DNA from: Alphaproteobacteria bacterium UBA3760
GTDB lineage: Bacteria; Pseudomonadota; Alphaproteobacteria; Rs-D84
Length of the DNA: 64,000 bases
Direction: 5' to 3'
Assembly (NCBI GenBank): GCA_002371155.1
Contig: DFGC01000010.1
Location: 1-64,000, forward strand
Every line of letters begins with the position of its first letter. The stretch's first letter is position 1. The position numbers were made by a program, and so were the translations under genes. The notes under the pieces are model-generated. The model searched no databases. It saw nothing but the letters and a program-made list of their open reading frames with translations, and was not told where the DNA came from. This document shows, piece by piece, positions 12,629-21,237 of the stretch.

Positions 12629-12973
12629 TTAATCTATCCAATTTTTTTTGCGTGCTGCATTTTCCAAAACATCCATCGCAGATTTCCATAAATTTGCGTC
12701 ATGGTTTTCTTGCCATATATATTGATGTGGTGCGCGTCGTTTATCGCCATATTTTTTCATAACGCGTAATTGTTCTTCGCTTAAATTTCCAGACAAATAC
12801 AGTTTTGTAATTAATGTTTCCACATCCAATAATTCACAAATTTTTCTGGAACCGGACCGATGATTTTGGACAAATCCCGATTGAACATATTTGGAATAAA
12901 TAAACCAGAACCACATTTGTTCGGCATCATGAAATTTTTCCAAATTATCATTTGGTTGAATTGCGTTATTCAT
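12629..12973 (-). CDS. Hypothetical cytoplasmic protein
   Basis: Unrecognised protein of 114 residues, mostly helical and Trp-rich (EQMWFWFIYSKYVQSGF, HQYIWQENHDANLWKSAM). No signal peptide or catalytic motif is evident. The start at 12973 is fixed by a strong AAAGGAG site 8 nt upstream; in-frame codons further upstream run through the promoter region. It is first of a two-gene operon with 12272-12613, with a promoter at 13008-13036. Length, composition and operon structure support a real gene of unknown role. Confidence 0.7.
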   Translation of the reverse strand: MNNAIQPNDNLEKFHDAEQMWFWFIYSKYVQSGFVQNHRSGSRKICELLDVETLITKLYLSGNLSEEQLRVMKKYGDKRRAPHQYIWQENHDANLWKSAMDVLENAARKKNWID

Positions 12974-13007
12974 ATTATTTCTCCTTTGTTTTTTCAAGTT
13001 GTTGTTT

Positions 13008-13036
13008 TTTATACAAAAACCGATTGTGTTTGCCAA
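13008..13036 (-). promoter_or_regulatory. Promoter for the two-gene hypothetical operon
   Basis: Minus strand: TTGGCA (13031-13036), 17-nt spacer, TATAAA (13008-13013), about 35 nt before the start codon. Confidence 0.5.
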
Positions 13037-13146
13037 ATAATACAACCCGGGGTTGATGGTCGAATCGAAAAACTTGTTTATTAGCAATATTTTCCTATTT
13101 GACCGCGAATCGACAACACGCATGGTTTTTATATATGGTTTATTTA

Positions 13147-13183
13147 ATAAAAAAAACACACATCTTTCGATGTGTGTTTTTTT
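13147..13183. terminator. Terminator after virB10
   Basis: AACACACATC-TTTC-GATGTGTGTT stem with A-run on one side and T-run on the other. It lies 20 nt beyond the virB10 stop on the minus strand. Confidence 0.75.
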
Positions 13184-13202
13184 TTACACTGTATTCCCCG
13201 CA

Positions 13203-15590
13203 TCAGTTTACATCAAATGGGGGAAAACAATCGCCACCGTTATCCGGGCAACAATTAAACCCTTGGTCGCCCATATCGGTATATGTTTCGCCCGGACAGC
13301 ATCCGTATTGATCGGGTGCAACGCCGTCGCAGTCCAATCCAGGAACCGCCACTTCCTGGACAGACGAATTTGTTTTTTCAAATGGATTTTTGATATTTCC
13401 ATTTTCATCATATTGCAATCCCAAAATATCTTTATTGTATGCATTGGTTTGTTCTTCTGTGCGGTTGTCGGCCGTTCCATATGTGTTTTGGAAAGCCTGT
13501 TGTTGACTGTTATAATACGCATCATATTTGGCCTGGTTTATCGCTTGATAATTTTGCGATTGGCAATACGCCAAAACTGTTCTGTAATCATATCCCGCAT
13601 TTGATATATCCAACGCCTTGTTTGAATCAACCGTCCATACACCCTTGGAATCTTGGACACAATATTGTCCCAGATTAAACGAACGCACCTGACCGGTCCA
13701 CGACGGGTCATTTAAATTTACGTCTATTTTGTTATTTACATCGGACCATTTACGACGCGTTTGTTCATTGTATGGGTGAAATGCGCATTTTTTACCCTCG
13801 TTTTCATCGCCACATGTTGCAATCAAATCGACCGGCGAATACACCGTAATACGCGTTCCTGCCGCAATAGAAAACGGTGGCACGGTATTATCCAACGCAT
13901 CCACAATCAGTTTTTGTGCGACCTGATTCCATGCAGAAATAACCTCATTTTTTGCCAATTCAGACGAACGCACCGTTCCCGATTGCACAACGGTATTATT
14001 GTCCAAATCAATCTGATTTACAAATGTATCCGCAATTGGTGCAATCATATTCACCGCCGCCGGTATAATGGCGGTCAACAACGGCATAACCATTTGTTCG
14101 ATATAATCGGTACTGCCATATCCGGGAACACCAACACGACCCTGGGAATCACCAGAATACGGGTCTTGGTCTTTATCGAAATTAAATTCAACGCCATCTG
14201 GACGAATAAATTGATACCAATTTATTTGCATACGACCAATTGTTTTATATGGTCCCGGCAATTCACCTTTTAGATACCCCAACAACAATGTTCCTGTCGG
14301 CAAAATTATCGTGCGCCCATTATCAGAATAAACATTTCTGTCCACCGTTGCACGAACCGGAATACCGCCACCATCACATTTGGTTTTGCCATTTTCGGTT
14401 TTGCAACCATAAATCGATGGGTCGGCGCGAACCTCGGATACAATTGTCGCCGGAATTGGTTTGAATTGGCGCAATATAAATGTGCGGTCATACGGACGCG
14501 ATGAATACACGGATTCCGCCCCCTGGGCAGACCCCTGTAATGCTTTTTTGTCGACTTCATTTGTTTTGAAATGCATACCCGCTGTACCGGATTCTTTGAC
14601 AAATGTTCCCTTTAAATTTCCCATACCGTTTAATTTGCCACCCGACACCGCCGCACCGCGCACAGCAACCGCCGACGGCTTTGATTTTAATGCCGGCACA
14701 GTATTTTCATCAAAACTCAATTTTATATGGTCGGCATCGGTTCCGATTTTGCGCCCAGATTCATCGGTTATAATCCCGGTATCTGGATTATAAATCCCCG
14801 TTGGATTATTGCAGTCAACATCAGAATACGGATGGAATTCATACCGACCACCATTTGGTTTTATCCAACCAATTTGCACACCCGACACATTATACCCCGG
14901 CATGGCAAAATCCGAACACCGTTCCGCCCGACGAAATACCGGTTCGGGTTCTGGCAAATCTTGTCTGAAAATATTGTCGCCCGCACCGATAACGCCACTG
15001 TTGTTCGGTTGACTTGGTGTGGGGATGTCTGAAAAATCAATATCCGGTTCTGATTCCACCGGCACAGGTTGCGCAACAACGGGGGCCTTGGTGCTGACCG
15101 GGATAATGATACTTGTGCTTTGTGGGTTTATTTCACGCGAATCACCCATATCATGCCATTCAACAACCAAAATAACATCACCCGCCGCATCGGTATCTTT
15201 TGGGGCAAATGCCACATCAATTTTGCACGCAATATCTTGATTCACAGGTTGATTTTTGCAACCCGATGTTTGTGCCGAAAACCCAGGCACCGTTTTTTGC
15301 ACCATAACCGAATCGATAACCACATTATCAGACGCACTGATTTTGAAAACCTGTTTTGCCTTTTCGCCAATTTCCGTATCAGAAAAATCTGCATCACGCG
15401 GAACAATATTTAATTCAACGATTCGATTTTGTTGCACCGTTTGGACATCAGGCGTTTTTTTCTTGTGCATCAGTAAAAACAGTAAAACCAACACGACAAC
15501 AAATGCGACCGCCAACAACATCCAACGGACATTGCGTGGCGTTGCATCAAATGTTTCCTTGAATTTGCCGGTTATAGTATTATTCGCCAT
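13203..15590 (-). CDS. virB10: VirB10/TrbI-like T4SS core protein with Ig-like domain and Cys-rich tail
   Basis: Predicted channel protein spanning both membranes in a type IV secretion core. It has 795 residues, roughly double a usual VirB10. A short cytoplasmic tail and membrane helix (about 21-43) come first. An Ig/ASPM-like beta domain (about 60-175) with FAPKDTDAAGDVILVVEW follows, then a Pro-rich linker. The TrbI domain lies at about 365-605: IPATIVSEVRADPSIYG, IILPTGTLLLGYLKG, INWYQFIRPDGVEFNF, and finally AGTRITVYSPVDL. After it comes an atypical extension of about 190 residues, Tyr/Gln/Asn-rich, ending in a six-Cys module (YGCCPGE ... FNCCPDNGGDC). It is last in the virB8-9-10 operon. 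The extension could reach the cell exterior through the pore; that is inference. Confidence 0.85.
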   Translation of the reverse strand: MANNTITGKFKETFDATPRNVRWMLLAVAFVVVLVLLFLLMHKKKTPDVQTVQQNRIVELNIVPRDADFSDTEIGEKAKQVFKISASDNVVIDSVMVQKTVPGFSAQTSGCKNQPVNQDIACKIDVAFAPKDTDAAGDVILVVEWHDMGDSREINPQSTSIIIPVSTKAPVVAQPVPVESEPDIDFSDIPTPSQPNNSGVIGAGDNIFRQDLPEPEPVFRRAERCSDFAMPGYNVSGVQIGWIKPNGGRYEFHPYSDVDCNNPTGIYNPDTGIITDESGRKIGTDADHIKLSFDENTVPALKSKPSAVAVRGAAVSGGKLNGMGNLKGTFVKESGTAGMHFKTNEVDKKALQGSAQGAESVYSSRPYDRTFILRQFKPIPATIVSEVRADPSIYGCKTENGKTKCDGGGIPVRATVDRNVYSDNGRTIILPTGTLLLGYLKGELPGPYKTIGRMQINWYQFIRPDGVEFNFDKDQDPYSGDSQGRVGVPGYGSTDYIEQMVMPLLTAIIPAAVNMIAPIADTFVNQIDLDNNTVVQSGTVRSSELAKNEVISAWNQVAQKLIVDALDNTVPPFSIAAGTRITVYSPVDLIATCGDENEGKKCAFHPYNEQTRRKWSDVNNKIDVNLNDPSWTGQVRSFNLGQYCVQDSKGVWTVDSNKALDISNAGYDYRTVLAYCQSQNYQAINQAKYDAYYNSQQQAFQNTYGTADNRTEEQTNAYNKDILGLQYDENGNIKNPFEKTNSSVQEVAVPGLDCDGVAPDQYGCCPGETYTDMGDQGFNCCPDNGGDCFPPFDVN

Positions 15591-15619
15591 ATCTCAATCC
15601 ATTTATTATAAATTCCAAA

Positions 15620-17131
15620 TTACTGTATTCTGACAACGCGACATCCGGAAACCTGGAATTTCATCAGTTTATCGCATAATGTTTGTGCCGTATCAATATC
15701 TTCGATTGGGCCGATACGCAATCTGTATAAACGCGCCGCCGATGCGTTTGAACCTAAATCGCCAACACCTTGTTCATCAACCGCATAAAACACTTTGTTT
15801 TGATACGGTGTCAACAAACCCGAACCATTGTCGCCACTGAATTTTGCCAATAATTCAGACCAATAATCGTCCAAAGCCTTGACCGATGTGTCGGACGCAA
15901 ATTCAACCGCCACCCCCGATTGGTTTGATGAAATCAGTGGTATATTTGTTTGTGGCAAATATGACCCGGCGGTATCACGACTGGTTGGAATCATATATGG
16001 TGTACCCGATGCCGCACGCGCAGGTTGTGCGGGGGCCTGATACCCAGCGGGGATATAAACACCATTGCCATACATATTTTGCGTGTTTGACATATAGATT
16101 GGTGTGCCGGTGTAATCCATAACCGACGCATTCATTGCCGCCGTATCATCCGCATATGCAATGTTGTTCAACGATTGACCAGACATCATACTCTGCGCAA
16201 CATTCGCCTCGGCCAAAGCCATAACCGATGCCGTGTCGGCAATCAAGAACGGTTTTTCGCGTTTTTTAATGCAAACAATGCGTTGACCACTACGCAAAAC
16301 CATATCGCCCACCGCTTCGACAATCAGCAATCTGCCGTCTTGACCATCGGTGCGGAAACCGACCGGCGATTCGCCACCTTCGATTAAAAGTGATACGACC
16401 GGACGCTGTGTCATTGCGATAACTTTGTCGCCAAAGTCAATATATGTGAAAATCTTGTCGCGCCACACGCGTTCAGGTGCAATTACATAATCGTCCGGAT
16501 TTGGAACAAAAATATCCAAATCAAATCTGAATTCAGACGGGTCAATTTTCATAGATTTAATCCACGCATAATCTTCGCCATCAACACCAACGGTATTCGA
16601 TGCCGGTGCCGCCTTTTTGAATATAGAATTCATTCCGCCCGATGTCCGCGCAGATGTTGCCCCGCCATTGGATATTGTTGCGCCATTATCCAAAACAACA
16701 TCAACCTGGGAATAAGAAATTTCGGACGAATCTATACCAGAACTGGTTAAATAGAATATGTATTTATTTCCCGATTGTCCCGTCACAATCATATTTGTAT
16801 CCGATTCGGTTGCCTCAATCGGGGTTATATATAATGTTTTGTCGCCCTGGGTTGCCTCGATTTGGAACAAAGATTGGTCGCCCACCACCGCGTCGGCAAT
16901 TTGTTCACCGTTTGGCAATGTGACCATGGTCACCATACCATTACGCAATTTTAATGGTAAAACAGTCCCCTTGGACCATGCCAGTTGCGCATATCCCGGT
17001 TTAATACTGCCCGATGCCATATTTGCATTTGGATTTTCCCATGCGCGCTGAATTCCCGCACCATACGCCACCCCCACAGATGATAACGCAATCATGCAAA
17101 TCAACCCATTCAATCTCAAAAATCTAAGCAT
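15620..17131 (-). CDS. virB9: VirB9-like T4SS core protein with C-terminal SPOR domain
   Basis: Outer-membrane-side partner of VirB10, 503 residues. It has a signal peptide (about 1-25), then the VirB9 N-domain (GTVLPLKLRNGMVTMVTLPNGEQI). The C-domain (about 195-290) carries PERVWRDKIFTYIDFGDK and RPVVSLLIEGGESPVGFRTDGQ up to RSGQRIVCI. A Gln/Pro/Ser-rich spacer follows. The last roughly 60 residues (ARLYRLRIGPIEDIDTAQTL ... GCRVVRIQ) match a SPOR domain, the fold that binds denuded peptidoglycan at septa. Such a fusion is not part of standard VirB9, which ends after the C-domain. AAGGAAGG precedes the ATG, 22 nt after virB8. Confidence 0.85.
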   Translation of the reverse strand: MLRFLRLNGLICMIALSSVGVAYGAGIQRAWENPNANMASGSIKPGYAQLAWSKGTVLPLKLRNGMVTMVTLPNGEQIADAVVGDQSLFQIEATQGDKTLYITPIEATESDTNMIVTGQSGNKYIFYLTSSGIDSSEISYSQVDVVLDNGATISNGGATSARTSGGMNSIFKKAAPASNTVGVDGEDYAWIKSMKIDPSEFRFDLDIFVPNPDDYVIAPERVWRDKIFTYIDFGDKVIAMTQRPVVSLLIEGGESPVGFRTDGQDGRLLIVEAVGDMVLRSGQRIVCIKKREKPFLIADTASVMALAEANVAQSMMSGQSLNNIAYADDTAAMNASVMDYTGTPIYMSNTQNMYGNGVYIPAGYQAPAQPARAASGTPYMIPTSRDTAGSYLPQTNIPLISSNQSGVAVEFASDTSVKALDDYWSELLAKFSGDNGSGLLTPYQNKVFYAVDEQGVGDLGSNASAARLYRLRIGPIEDIDTAQTLCDKLMKFQVSGCRVVRIQ

Positions 17132-17153
17132 CTTTCCTTCCTTTGTTCTTTTA

Positions 17154-17852
17154 TTATTCTTTTGATGCCCAATTTAACGGGTCATCGTCCAGAACACGCC
17201 CTTGGTTATCAATAACATCATATTCGATAACACGAATTCCCAATGGGTTTTCCATACGATCCGCCCATTTAACCGCACCCGCCGCCGTCGATTGTAATTT
17301 TACCCGCAATTTATACTGTTGTATATACTGTTGGTTTTTTAATGCCCCATATCGACAAATATATGTAAAATTCACCGTATATGTATCTTGGGCATTGGTT
17401 TGCGGCACGACATAGAATTTTTCAGGAAATTCCACATCGCATTTGATATTAAACGCCTCGTCTAAATCTTGACGGATGATATTTACCATATCGGTCATGG
17501 CAAATTTTCCAAACACCGCATCCGACGAACGGGTTTTGACCGTGCCCGTTGGACTGTTTGCCCATTTTGCGCGCATAATCGCCAAATCAGGCACAATTTC
17601 GTTTCTTTCGCGCACATATTCGCGAATGAAATCGACCTTGTATTTTGTCAAATCCTGGGGTTTTGGCATTTCGGTCAGCGTCAATTCACGATTTTCCGTC
17701 ATTTGCGTGGTCAAGAAAAACACCTGGGGGCGATTCAACGGGAACATTTTATCCAGTGTTAAAACCAACACAAACAGCACGACCGACGCAACAGCCATGA
17801 CAAACGTCATCAGACGAGATATTAAAATTGGCGGTTCTATGCGGTCTTGCAC
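17154..17852 (-). CDS. virB8: VirB8-like T4SS inner-membrane protein
   Basis: Bitopic inner-membrane component of the T4SS, 232 residues. It has a short cytoplasmic N-terminus, one membrane helix (LMTFVMAVASVVLFVLVLTL, about 14-35) and a periplasmic VirB8/NTF2-like domain (FIREYVRERNEIVPDL, VNFTYICRYGAL, YKLRVKLQSTA, NPLGIRVIEYDV). The GTG at 17852 is chosen as start because a strong AAGGGGGAG site lies 6 nt upstream; the ATG at 17909 has no such site and lies in the promoter. First gene of the operon. VirB4, VirB6, VirB11 and VirD4 are not in this window, so the rest of the system must be elsewhere or absent. Confidence 0.82.
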   Translation of the reverse strand: MQDRIEPPILISRLMTFVMAVASVVLFVLVLTLDKMFPLNRPQVFFLTTQMTENRELTLTEMPKPQDLTKYKVDFIREYVRERNEIVPDLAIMRAKWANSPTGTVKTRSSDAVFGKFAMTDMVNIIRQDLDEAFNIKCDVEFPEKFYVVPQTNAQDTYTVNFTYICRYGALKNQQYIQQYKLRVKLQSTAAGAVKWADRMENPLGIRVIEYDVIDNQGRVLDDDPLNWASKE

Positions 17853-17879
17853 AGTTTTTCTCCCCCTTGGATTATTTTG

Positions 17880-17909
17880 ATTGTAGACAAAATAAATATA
17901 CCCGCGCAA
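17880..17909 (-). promoter_or_regulatory. Promoter for the virB8-9-10 operon
   Basis: Minus strand: TTGCGC (17904-17909), 18-nt spacer, TACAAT (17880-17885), about 27 nt before the GTG start. Confidence 0.55.
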
Positions 17910-17965
17910 GTAAAAAATACACGAATATTTAATTGAATATTGAAAATGAATATCGAAAATTTCAC

Positions 17966-17994
17966 TTGCGCAAAGATAATTAAAAATTTATAAT
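17966..17994 (+). promoter_or_regulatory. Promoter for tRNA-Trp and the nusG/ribosomal cluster
   Basis: TTGCGC (17966-17971), 17-nt spacer and consensus TATAAT (17989-17994), about 80 nt before the tRNA. It shares the ACTTGCGC -35 context with the divergent virB promoter. Confidence 0.6.
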
Positions 17995-18076
17995 ATTTTC
18001 ACTTGATTTTTATTATGCGTGTGCTAGCCTTGTCAAGAATATCGGTTGTATCGCGCGTAAAAATCGGTTTCTATTC

Positions 18077-18150
18077 AGGGGCTTAGTTCAACGGTAGAAT
18101 ATCGGTCTCCAAAACCGCGGATAAGGGTTCGATTCCTTTAGCCCCTGCCA
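18077..18150 (+). tRNA. tRNA-Trp (CCA)
   Basis: A 74-nt cloverleaf with acceptor arms AGGGGCT/AGCCCCT, T-loop TTCGATT, anticodon loop CTCCAAA reading CCA, discriminator G and an encoded CCA end. The base of the anticodon stem (27-43) looks like a T-C mismatch. It lies directly upstream of secE-nusG, a common bacterial arrangement. Confidence 0.95.
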
Positions 18151-18231
18151 AAATACCGGCAAACCAAGGGTGAACCCGGGTTTTTTTACCTGTGATATGC
18201 CGTGTGGTCATGACAAACAAGTGGTTGCTGA

Positions 18232-18411
18232 ATGAAAAAAATATTGGAATATATAAAATCTGTTCGTGCCGAATGGTTCAAAATTGTTTGGCCGTCGCGC
18301 GATACGGTTGTTCGTTCTACTATAATGATTTTGGTTTTTTCCGGGTTGGCGGCACTGTTTTTCTTTGTCGTGGACAGTATTCTGAACGCGTTGATGAACT
18401 GGATTTTCTAA
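18232..18411 (+). CDS. secE: Preprotein translocase subunit SecE
   Basis: Small SecYEG subunit of 59 residues that clamps SecY in the inner membrane. The translation starts MKKILEYIKSVRAEWFKIVW and continues with the family signature WPSRDTV, followed by one membrane helix (IMILVFSGLAALFFFVVDSI). This is the minimal single-helix form usual outside enterobacteria. Position between tRNA-Trp and nusG confirms it. The Shine-Dalgarno is weak (GTGGTTG). The spacer between the tRNA and secE contains a poorly formed GC-rich hairpin followed by T7, which might attenuate or process the transcript. Confidence 0.93.
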   Translation: MKKILEYIKSVRAEWFKIVWPSRDTVVRSTIMILVFSGLAALFFFVVDSILNALMNWIF

Positions 18412-18433
18412 CAAATACCAAAGGATACATGAA

Positions 18434-18967
18434 ATGGAAGATAAAATGCAATGGTTTGTTGTAAATGTTCATACCGGATGCGAGGACAAGGTTGCGCGTC
18501 AATTACGTGAACAAATTGATAAACGTCGTTTGAATGCTTACTTTGGTGAAATTTTGGTCCCCACGCGTGAGGTTGCAGAAATCAAGGGCAACAAACGTGT
18601 TGTGTCTGAAAAAAAGTTTTTTCCTGGCTATATCGTTGTTCAAATGGTTTTGAATAACGAAACTTTTTCTTTGGTGAAACTGATGCCGTTGGTTGTTATG
18701 TTTTTGGGTGCAAAAAATAAACCAATCCCTGTCAGTGAAGAAGAGGCGCGCCGCCTGTTGAAACAGGTCGAAGAAGGTTCAACCGTTCCCGAAGATATTA
18801 CATACGAGGTCGGGCAAGAGGTTCATGTTATCGATGGTCCGTTTTCTGGATTTAATGGTATTATTTCCGAGGTTGATAATGTGAAACAAAAAATGAACGT
18901 GACCGTGTTGGTGTTTGGTCGCGAAACGGGAATGGAACTGGATTACAGCCAGGTCGAAAGGGTTTAA
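18434..18967 (+). CDS. nusG: Transcription termination/antitermination factor NusG
   Basis: Binds RNA polymerase, suppresses pausing and links it to Rho or ribosomes. It has 177 residues, the normal size. The NGN domain (about 4-110) has WFVVNVHTGCEDKVARQL and KKFFPGYIVVQM. The KOW domain at the C-terminus has GQEVHVIDGPFSGFNGIISEVD. The ATG at 18434 is preferred because AAGGA is 9 nt upstream; an ATG at 18446 is possible. It follows secE by 22 nt. Confidence 0.96.
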   Translation: MEDKMQWFVVNVHTGCEDKVARQLREQIDKRRLNAYFGEILVPTREVAEIKGNKRVVSEKKFFPGYIVVQMVLNNETFSLVKLMPLVVMFLGAKNKPIPVSEEEARRLLKQVEEGSTVPEDITYEVGQEVHVIDGPFSGFNGIISEVDNVKQKMNVTVLVFGRETGMELDYSQVERV

Positions 18968-18994
18968 CCCGAACATATCGGGCTAAAAAAAACG

Positions 18995-19023
18995 CCGTGG
19001 TAGATGGCCATATCGTACCACGG
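18995..19023 (+). promoter_or_regulatory. Hairpin in the nusG-rplK spacer
   Basis: CCGTGGTA (18995-19002) pairs with TACCACGG (19016-19023) around a 13-nt loop, 32 nt before rplK. A smaller CCCGA/TCGGG hairpin lies at 18968-18982. Neither is followed by a T-run, so mRNA processing or translational control is likelier than termination. Confidence 0.45.
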
Positions 19024-19055
19024 GATTACTTAAAATAAAAAAGAGGTAAAACAAA

Positions 19056-19487
19056 ATGGCAAAAAAAGAAGTCAAAGGGATAGTTAAACTGGTTGTCCCT
19101 GCAAAACAAGCAAACCCAGCGCCACCAATCGGGCCGGCTTTGGGTGCGGCGGGTGTGAATATCGCCGAATTCTGCAAACAATTTAATGACAAAACAGCCG
19201 ATAAAAAACCTGGAATGCCGATTCCATGTATAATCACTGTTTATACAGACCGCAGTTTCGAATTTATTATGAAATTGCCACCTGTGTCATATTTGATTAA
19301 AGAGGCTCTAAAGGCTAAAATTGGTTCTCACAAGCCTGGTCGTGAATTTATTGGAACATTGAATAAATCGCAAATCAAAGAAATTGCTGAATTTAAAATG
19401 CCTGATTTGAATTGCTCTACCATTGAATCTGCGATGAATATCGTTGCGGGTCAGTGCCGTTCTATGGGCGTCAAGGTGGAGGATTAA
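19056..19487 (+). CDS. rplK: 50S ribosomal protein L11
   Basis: Binds 23S rRNA at the GTPase-associated centre and, with L10-L12, forms the stalk base. It has 143 residues. The N-domain has the Pro-rich KQANPAPPIGPALGAAGVNI, and the C-domain ends in CSTIESAMNIVAGQCRSMGV. GAGGT precedes the ATG. The gene is co-transcribed with nusG and rplA; the rplA start follows its stop by 2 nt. Confidence 0.97.
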   Translation: MAKKEVKGIVKLVVPAKQANPAPPIGPALGAAGVNIAEFCKQFNDKTADKKPGMPIPCIITVYTDRSFEFIMKLPPVSYLIKEALKAKIGSHKPGREFIGTLNKSQIKEIAEFKMPDLNCSTIESAMNIVAGQCRSMGVKVED

Positions 19488-19489
19488 TC

Positions 19490-20164
19490 ATGAAACAGAC
19501 AAAAAAACAAAAAACAATGATGGCATTGGATAAAACCAAGGTTTATTCCATCGCCGATGCAATTGACGCTTTGCGTGAATATTGTTCCAAAAAATTTGAT
19601 GAAACATTGGAAATTTCTGTGCGTTTGGGCATTGATGTGACAAAAAATGACCAAAATATTCGTGGAATGTTGTCATTACCAAACGGAACCGGCAAAACCG
19701 TTCGCGTTGCTGTCTTTACTGAAAACAGCCAAGACGATGCAAAAAAGGCGGGTGCCGATGTTGTTGGTGGCGAAGATTTAATCGCCCGTGTGTTGGACGG
19801 TAATATTGATTTTGATCGTGTTATCGCAACACCGGATATGATGCCAAAAATGTCGAAAGTTGCACGCGTTTTGGGTCCCAAGGGCTTGATGCCGAATCCA
19901 AAATTAGGAACGGTCACAACCAATGTTGCCGATGCGGTTAAAACTGCCAAGGCTGGACAAATTGAATACCGTGCTGATAAAAGTGGTATTGTTCACGCGG
20001 GTGTTGGCAAAATGTCATTCGAAACATCTAAATTGGTTGAAAACGTAAACGCATTGATTGACCAATTGAAAAAGGTTAAACCTGCATCGTCCAAGGGTCA
20101 ATATATCCTGGGATGCAGCATCGCAACAACCCAAGGCGCTGGCCTGAAAGTTGATGTGAAATAA
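19490..20164 (+). CDS. rplA: 50S ribosomal protein L1
   Basis: L1-stalk protein and, in many bacteria, the translational repressor of its own rplKA mRNA. It has 224 residues from the ATG at 19490, which follows a GGAGG site overlapping the rplK end. Family segments include SVRLGIDVTKNDQNIRG, LPNGTGKTVRVAVF, GPKGLMPNPKLGTVT and IEYRADKSGIVHAGVGK. An earlier in-frame start inside rplK lacks a ribosome site and gives a non-conserved N-terminus. Confidence 0.97.
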   Translation: MKQTKKQKTMMALDKTKVYSIADAIDALREYCSKKFDETLEISVRLGIDVTKNDQNIRGMLSLPNGTGKTVRVAVFTENSQDDAKKAGADVVGGEDLIARVLDGNIDFDRVIATPDMMPKMSKVARVLGPKGLMPNPKLGTVTTNVADAVKTAKAGQIEYRADKSGIVHAGVGKMSFETSKLVENVNALIDQLKKVKPASSKGQYILGCSIATTQGAGLKVDVK

Positions 20165-20346
20165 TATTTGCGGGCACGCGTTTTGTGTGTCCGCAATGGA
20201 AATTTCTGTCCAAGACTGATGGTGTGGCAACACTTAATTTCCATCATAGACAAAGACAATTCTTTGGGGCAGGAAGAACAAGCCCCACCCATGGCAACAT
20301 GGATGGATAAGTTAAACAAAAAAACAGAAGAAGTAAGGGTATATAG
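20165..20346 (+). promoter_or_regulatory. Structured leader of rplJL (probable L10 autoregulatory RNA)
   Basis: The 182-nt spacer contains nested hairpins. TTGCGG/CCGCAA closes a GCAC/GTGT stem at 20168-20196. TGGAAATT/AATTTCCA encloses 20197-20243. TGGGGC/GCCCCA lies at 20265-20287. Position and long-range pairing fit the L10 leader that binds L10(L12)4 to repress translation. There is no T-run, so it is unlikely to be a terminator. Confidence 0.6.
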
Positions 20347-20826
20347 ATGAGACGCGAAGAAAAATCAGATTTGATTTCATCGTTGCAGTCATCATTGAAA
20401 TCCGCAAACGGTGTTTTCGTTATTGAAAACCACGGTTTGACTGTGCGTGAAATGGAAACATTGCGCAATGAATTACGTCCATTGGTGTCGTTGTTCAAGG
20501 TTGTCAAAAACCGTTTGATGAAATTGGCTTTGGCTGATACCGATTTCGCACCTGTATCCGACATGATGAAACGTCCAACGGCGGTTGCAATTGCAACAGA
20601 CGCATTGGCGGTCACCAAAGTTTTGGCAAAATTCGCAGATGAACATCCGAATTTGACAATCGTTGGTGGAAAAATGGACGCGGATGTATTGGGTGTTGAT
20701 GACATCGTGCAATTATCCAAGCTTCCTTCCCTGTTGGAAATTCGTTCAACAATTGCGCGTATATTGGTCGAACCTGCATCGCGTTTGGCACGTGTTTCCG
20801 CAGAGTATGGAAAAAAAGAAAATTAA
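20347..20826 (+). CDS. rplJ: 50S ribosomal protein L10
   Basis: Stalk-base protein that carries L7/L12 dimers; 159 residues, slightly short but complete. It begins MRREEKSDLISSLQSSLKSA and contains the family FVIENHGLTVREMETLRNEL and FKVVKNRLMKLAL. A C-terminal helix (LLEIRSTIARILVEPASRLARV) provides the L12-binding part. A long structured leader precedes it and rplL follows by 28 nt. Confidence 0.95.
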   Translation: MRREEKSDLISSLQSSLKSANGVFVIENHGLTVREMETLRNELRPLVSLFKVVKNRLMKLALADTDFAPVSDMMKRPTAVAIATDALAVTKVLAKFADEHPNLTIVGGKMDADVLGVDDIVQLSKLPSLLEIRSTIARILVEPASRLARVSAEYGKKEN

Positions 20827-20854
20827 ATAAAAACTCAGAGCAAGGAGTAATAAA

Positions 20855-21220
20855 ATGGCAGACATTCAAAAATTAGTTGAAGAATTGTCAAAATTGACTG
20901 TTATGGAAGCAGTTGAACTGTCCAAAGCATTGGAAGAAACATGGGGCGTCAGTGCGGCGGCCGCGGTTGCGGTTGCTGCGGGTCCGGCGGCGGCGGCGGC
21001 TGAAGAAAAAACAGAATTTGATGTTGTTTTGGCCGAGGCCGGTGCAAACAAATTGGCTGTTATCAAAGCGGTCAAAGACATCACAGGTTTGGGTTTGAGC
21101 GAAGCCAAGGCTTTGGTTGAATCTGCACCTAAGGCTGTCAAAGAAGGCGTTGCCAAAGAAGAAGCCGAAAAAATGAAGGCAACTTTGGAAGCCGCTGGCG
21201 CAAAAGTAGAAATGAAATAA
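20855..21220 (+). CDS. rplL: 50S ribosomal protein L7/L12
   Basis: Flexible stalk protein that recruits translational GTPases; 121 residues. It has an N-terminal dimerisation helix pair ([21 protein letters not shown]), an Ala-rich hinge (about 40-53) and the compact C-domain ([20 protein letters not shown] ... [19 protein letters not shown]). GCAAGGAG precedes the ATG. Its multiple copies per ribosome are normally assured by strong translation. Confidence 0.97.
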   Translation: MADIQKLVEELSKLTVMEAVELSKALEETWGVSAAAAVAVAAGPAAAAAEEKTEFDVVLAEAGANKLAVIKAVKDITGLGLSEAKALVESAPKAVKEGVAKEEAEKMKATLEAAGAKVEMK

Positions 21221-21237
21221 TTTTTACAAAAATTGCT

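Noticed and set aside
13203..17852. Assignment of the secretion genes to an F-type (TraE/K/B) or Dot/Icm system
   Set aside because: VirB9 C-domain and VirB8 motifs fit the VirB-type better; no F-specific or Icm-specific partner genes are visible. A database comparison would be needed to settle the subtype.
18152..18190. Rho-independent terminator between tRNA-Trp and secE
   Set aside because: T7 is present but the preceding stem is only about 3-4 bp; read-through into secE-nusG is expected.
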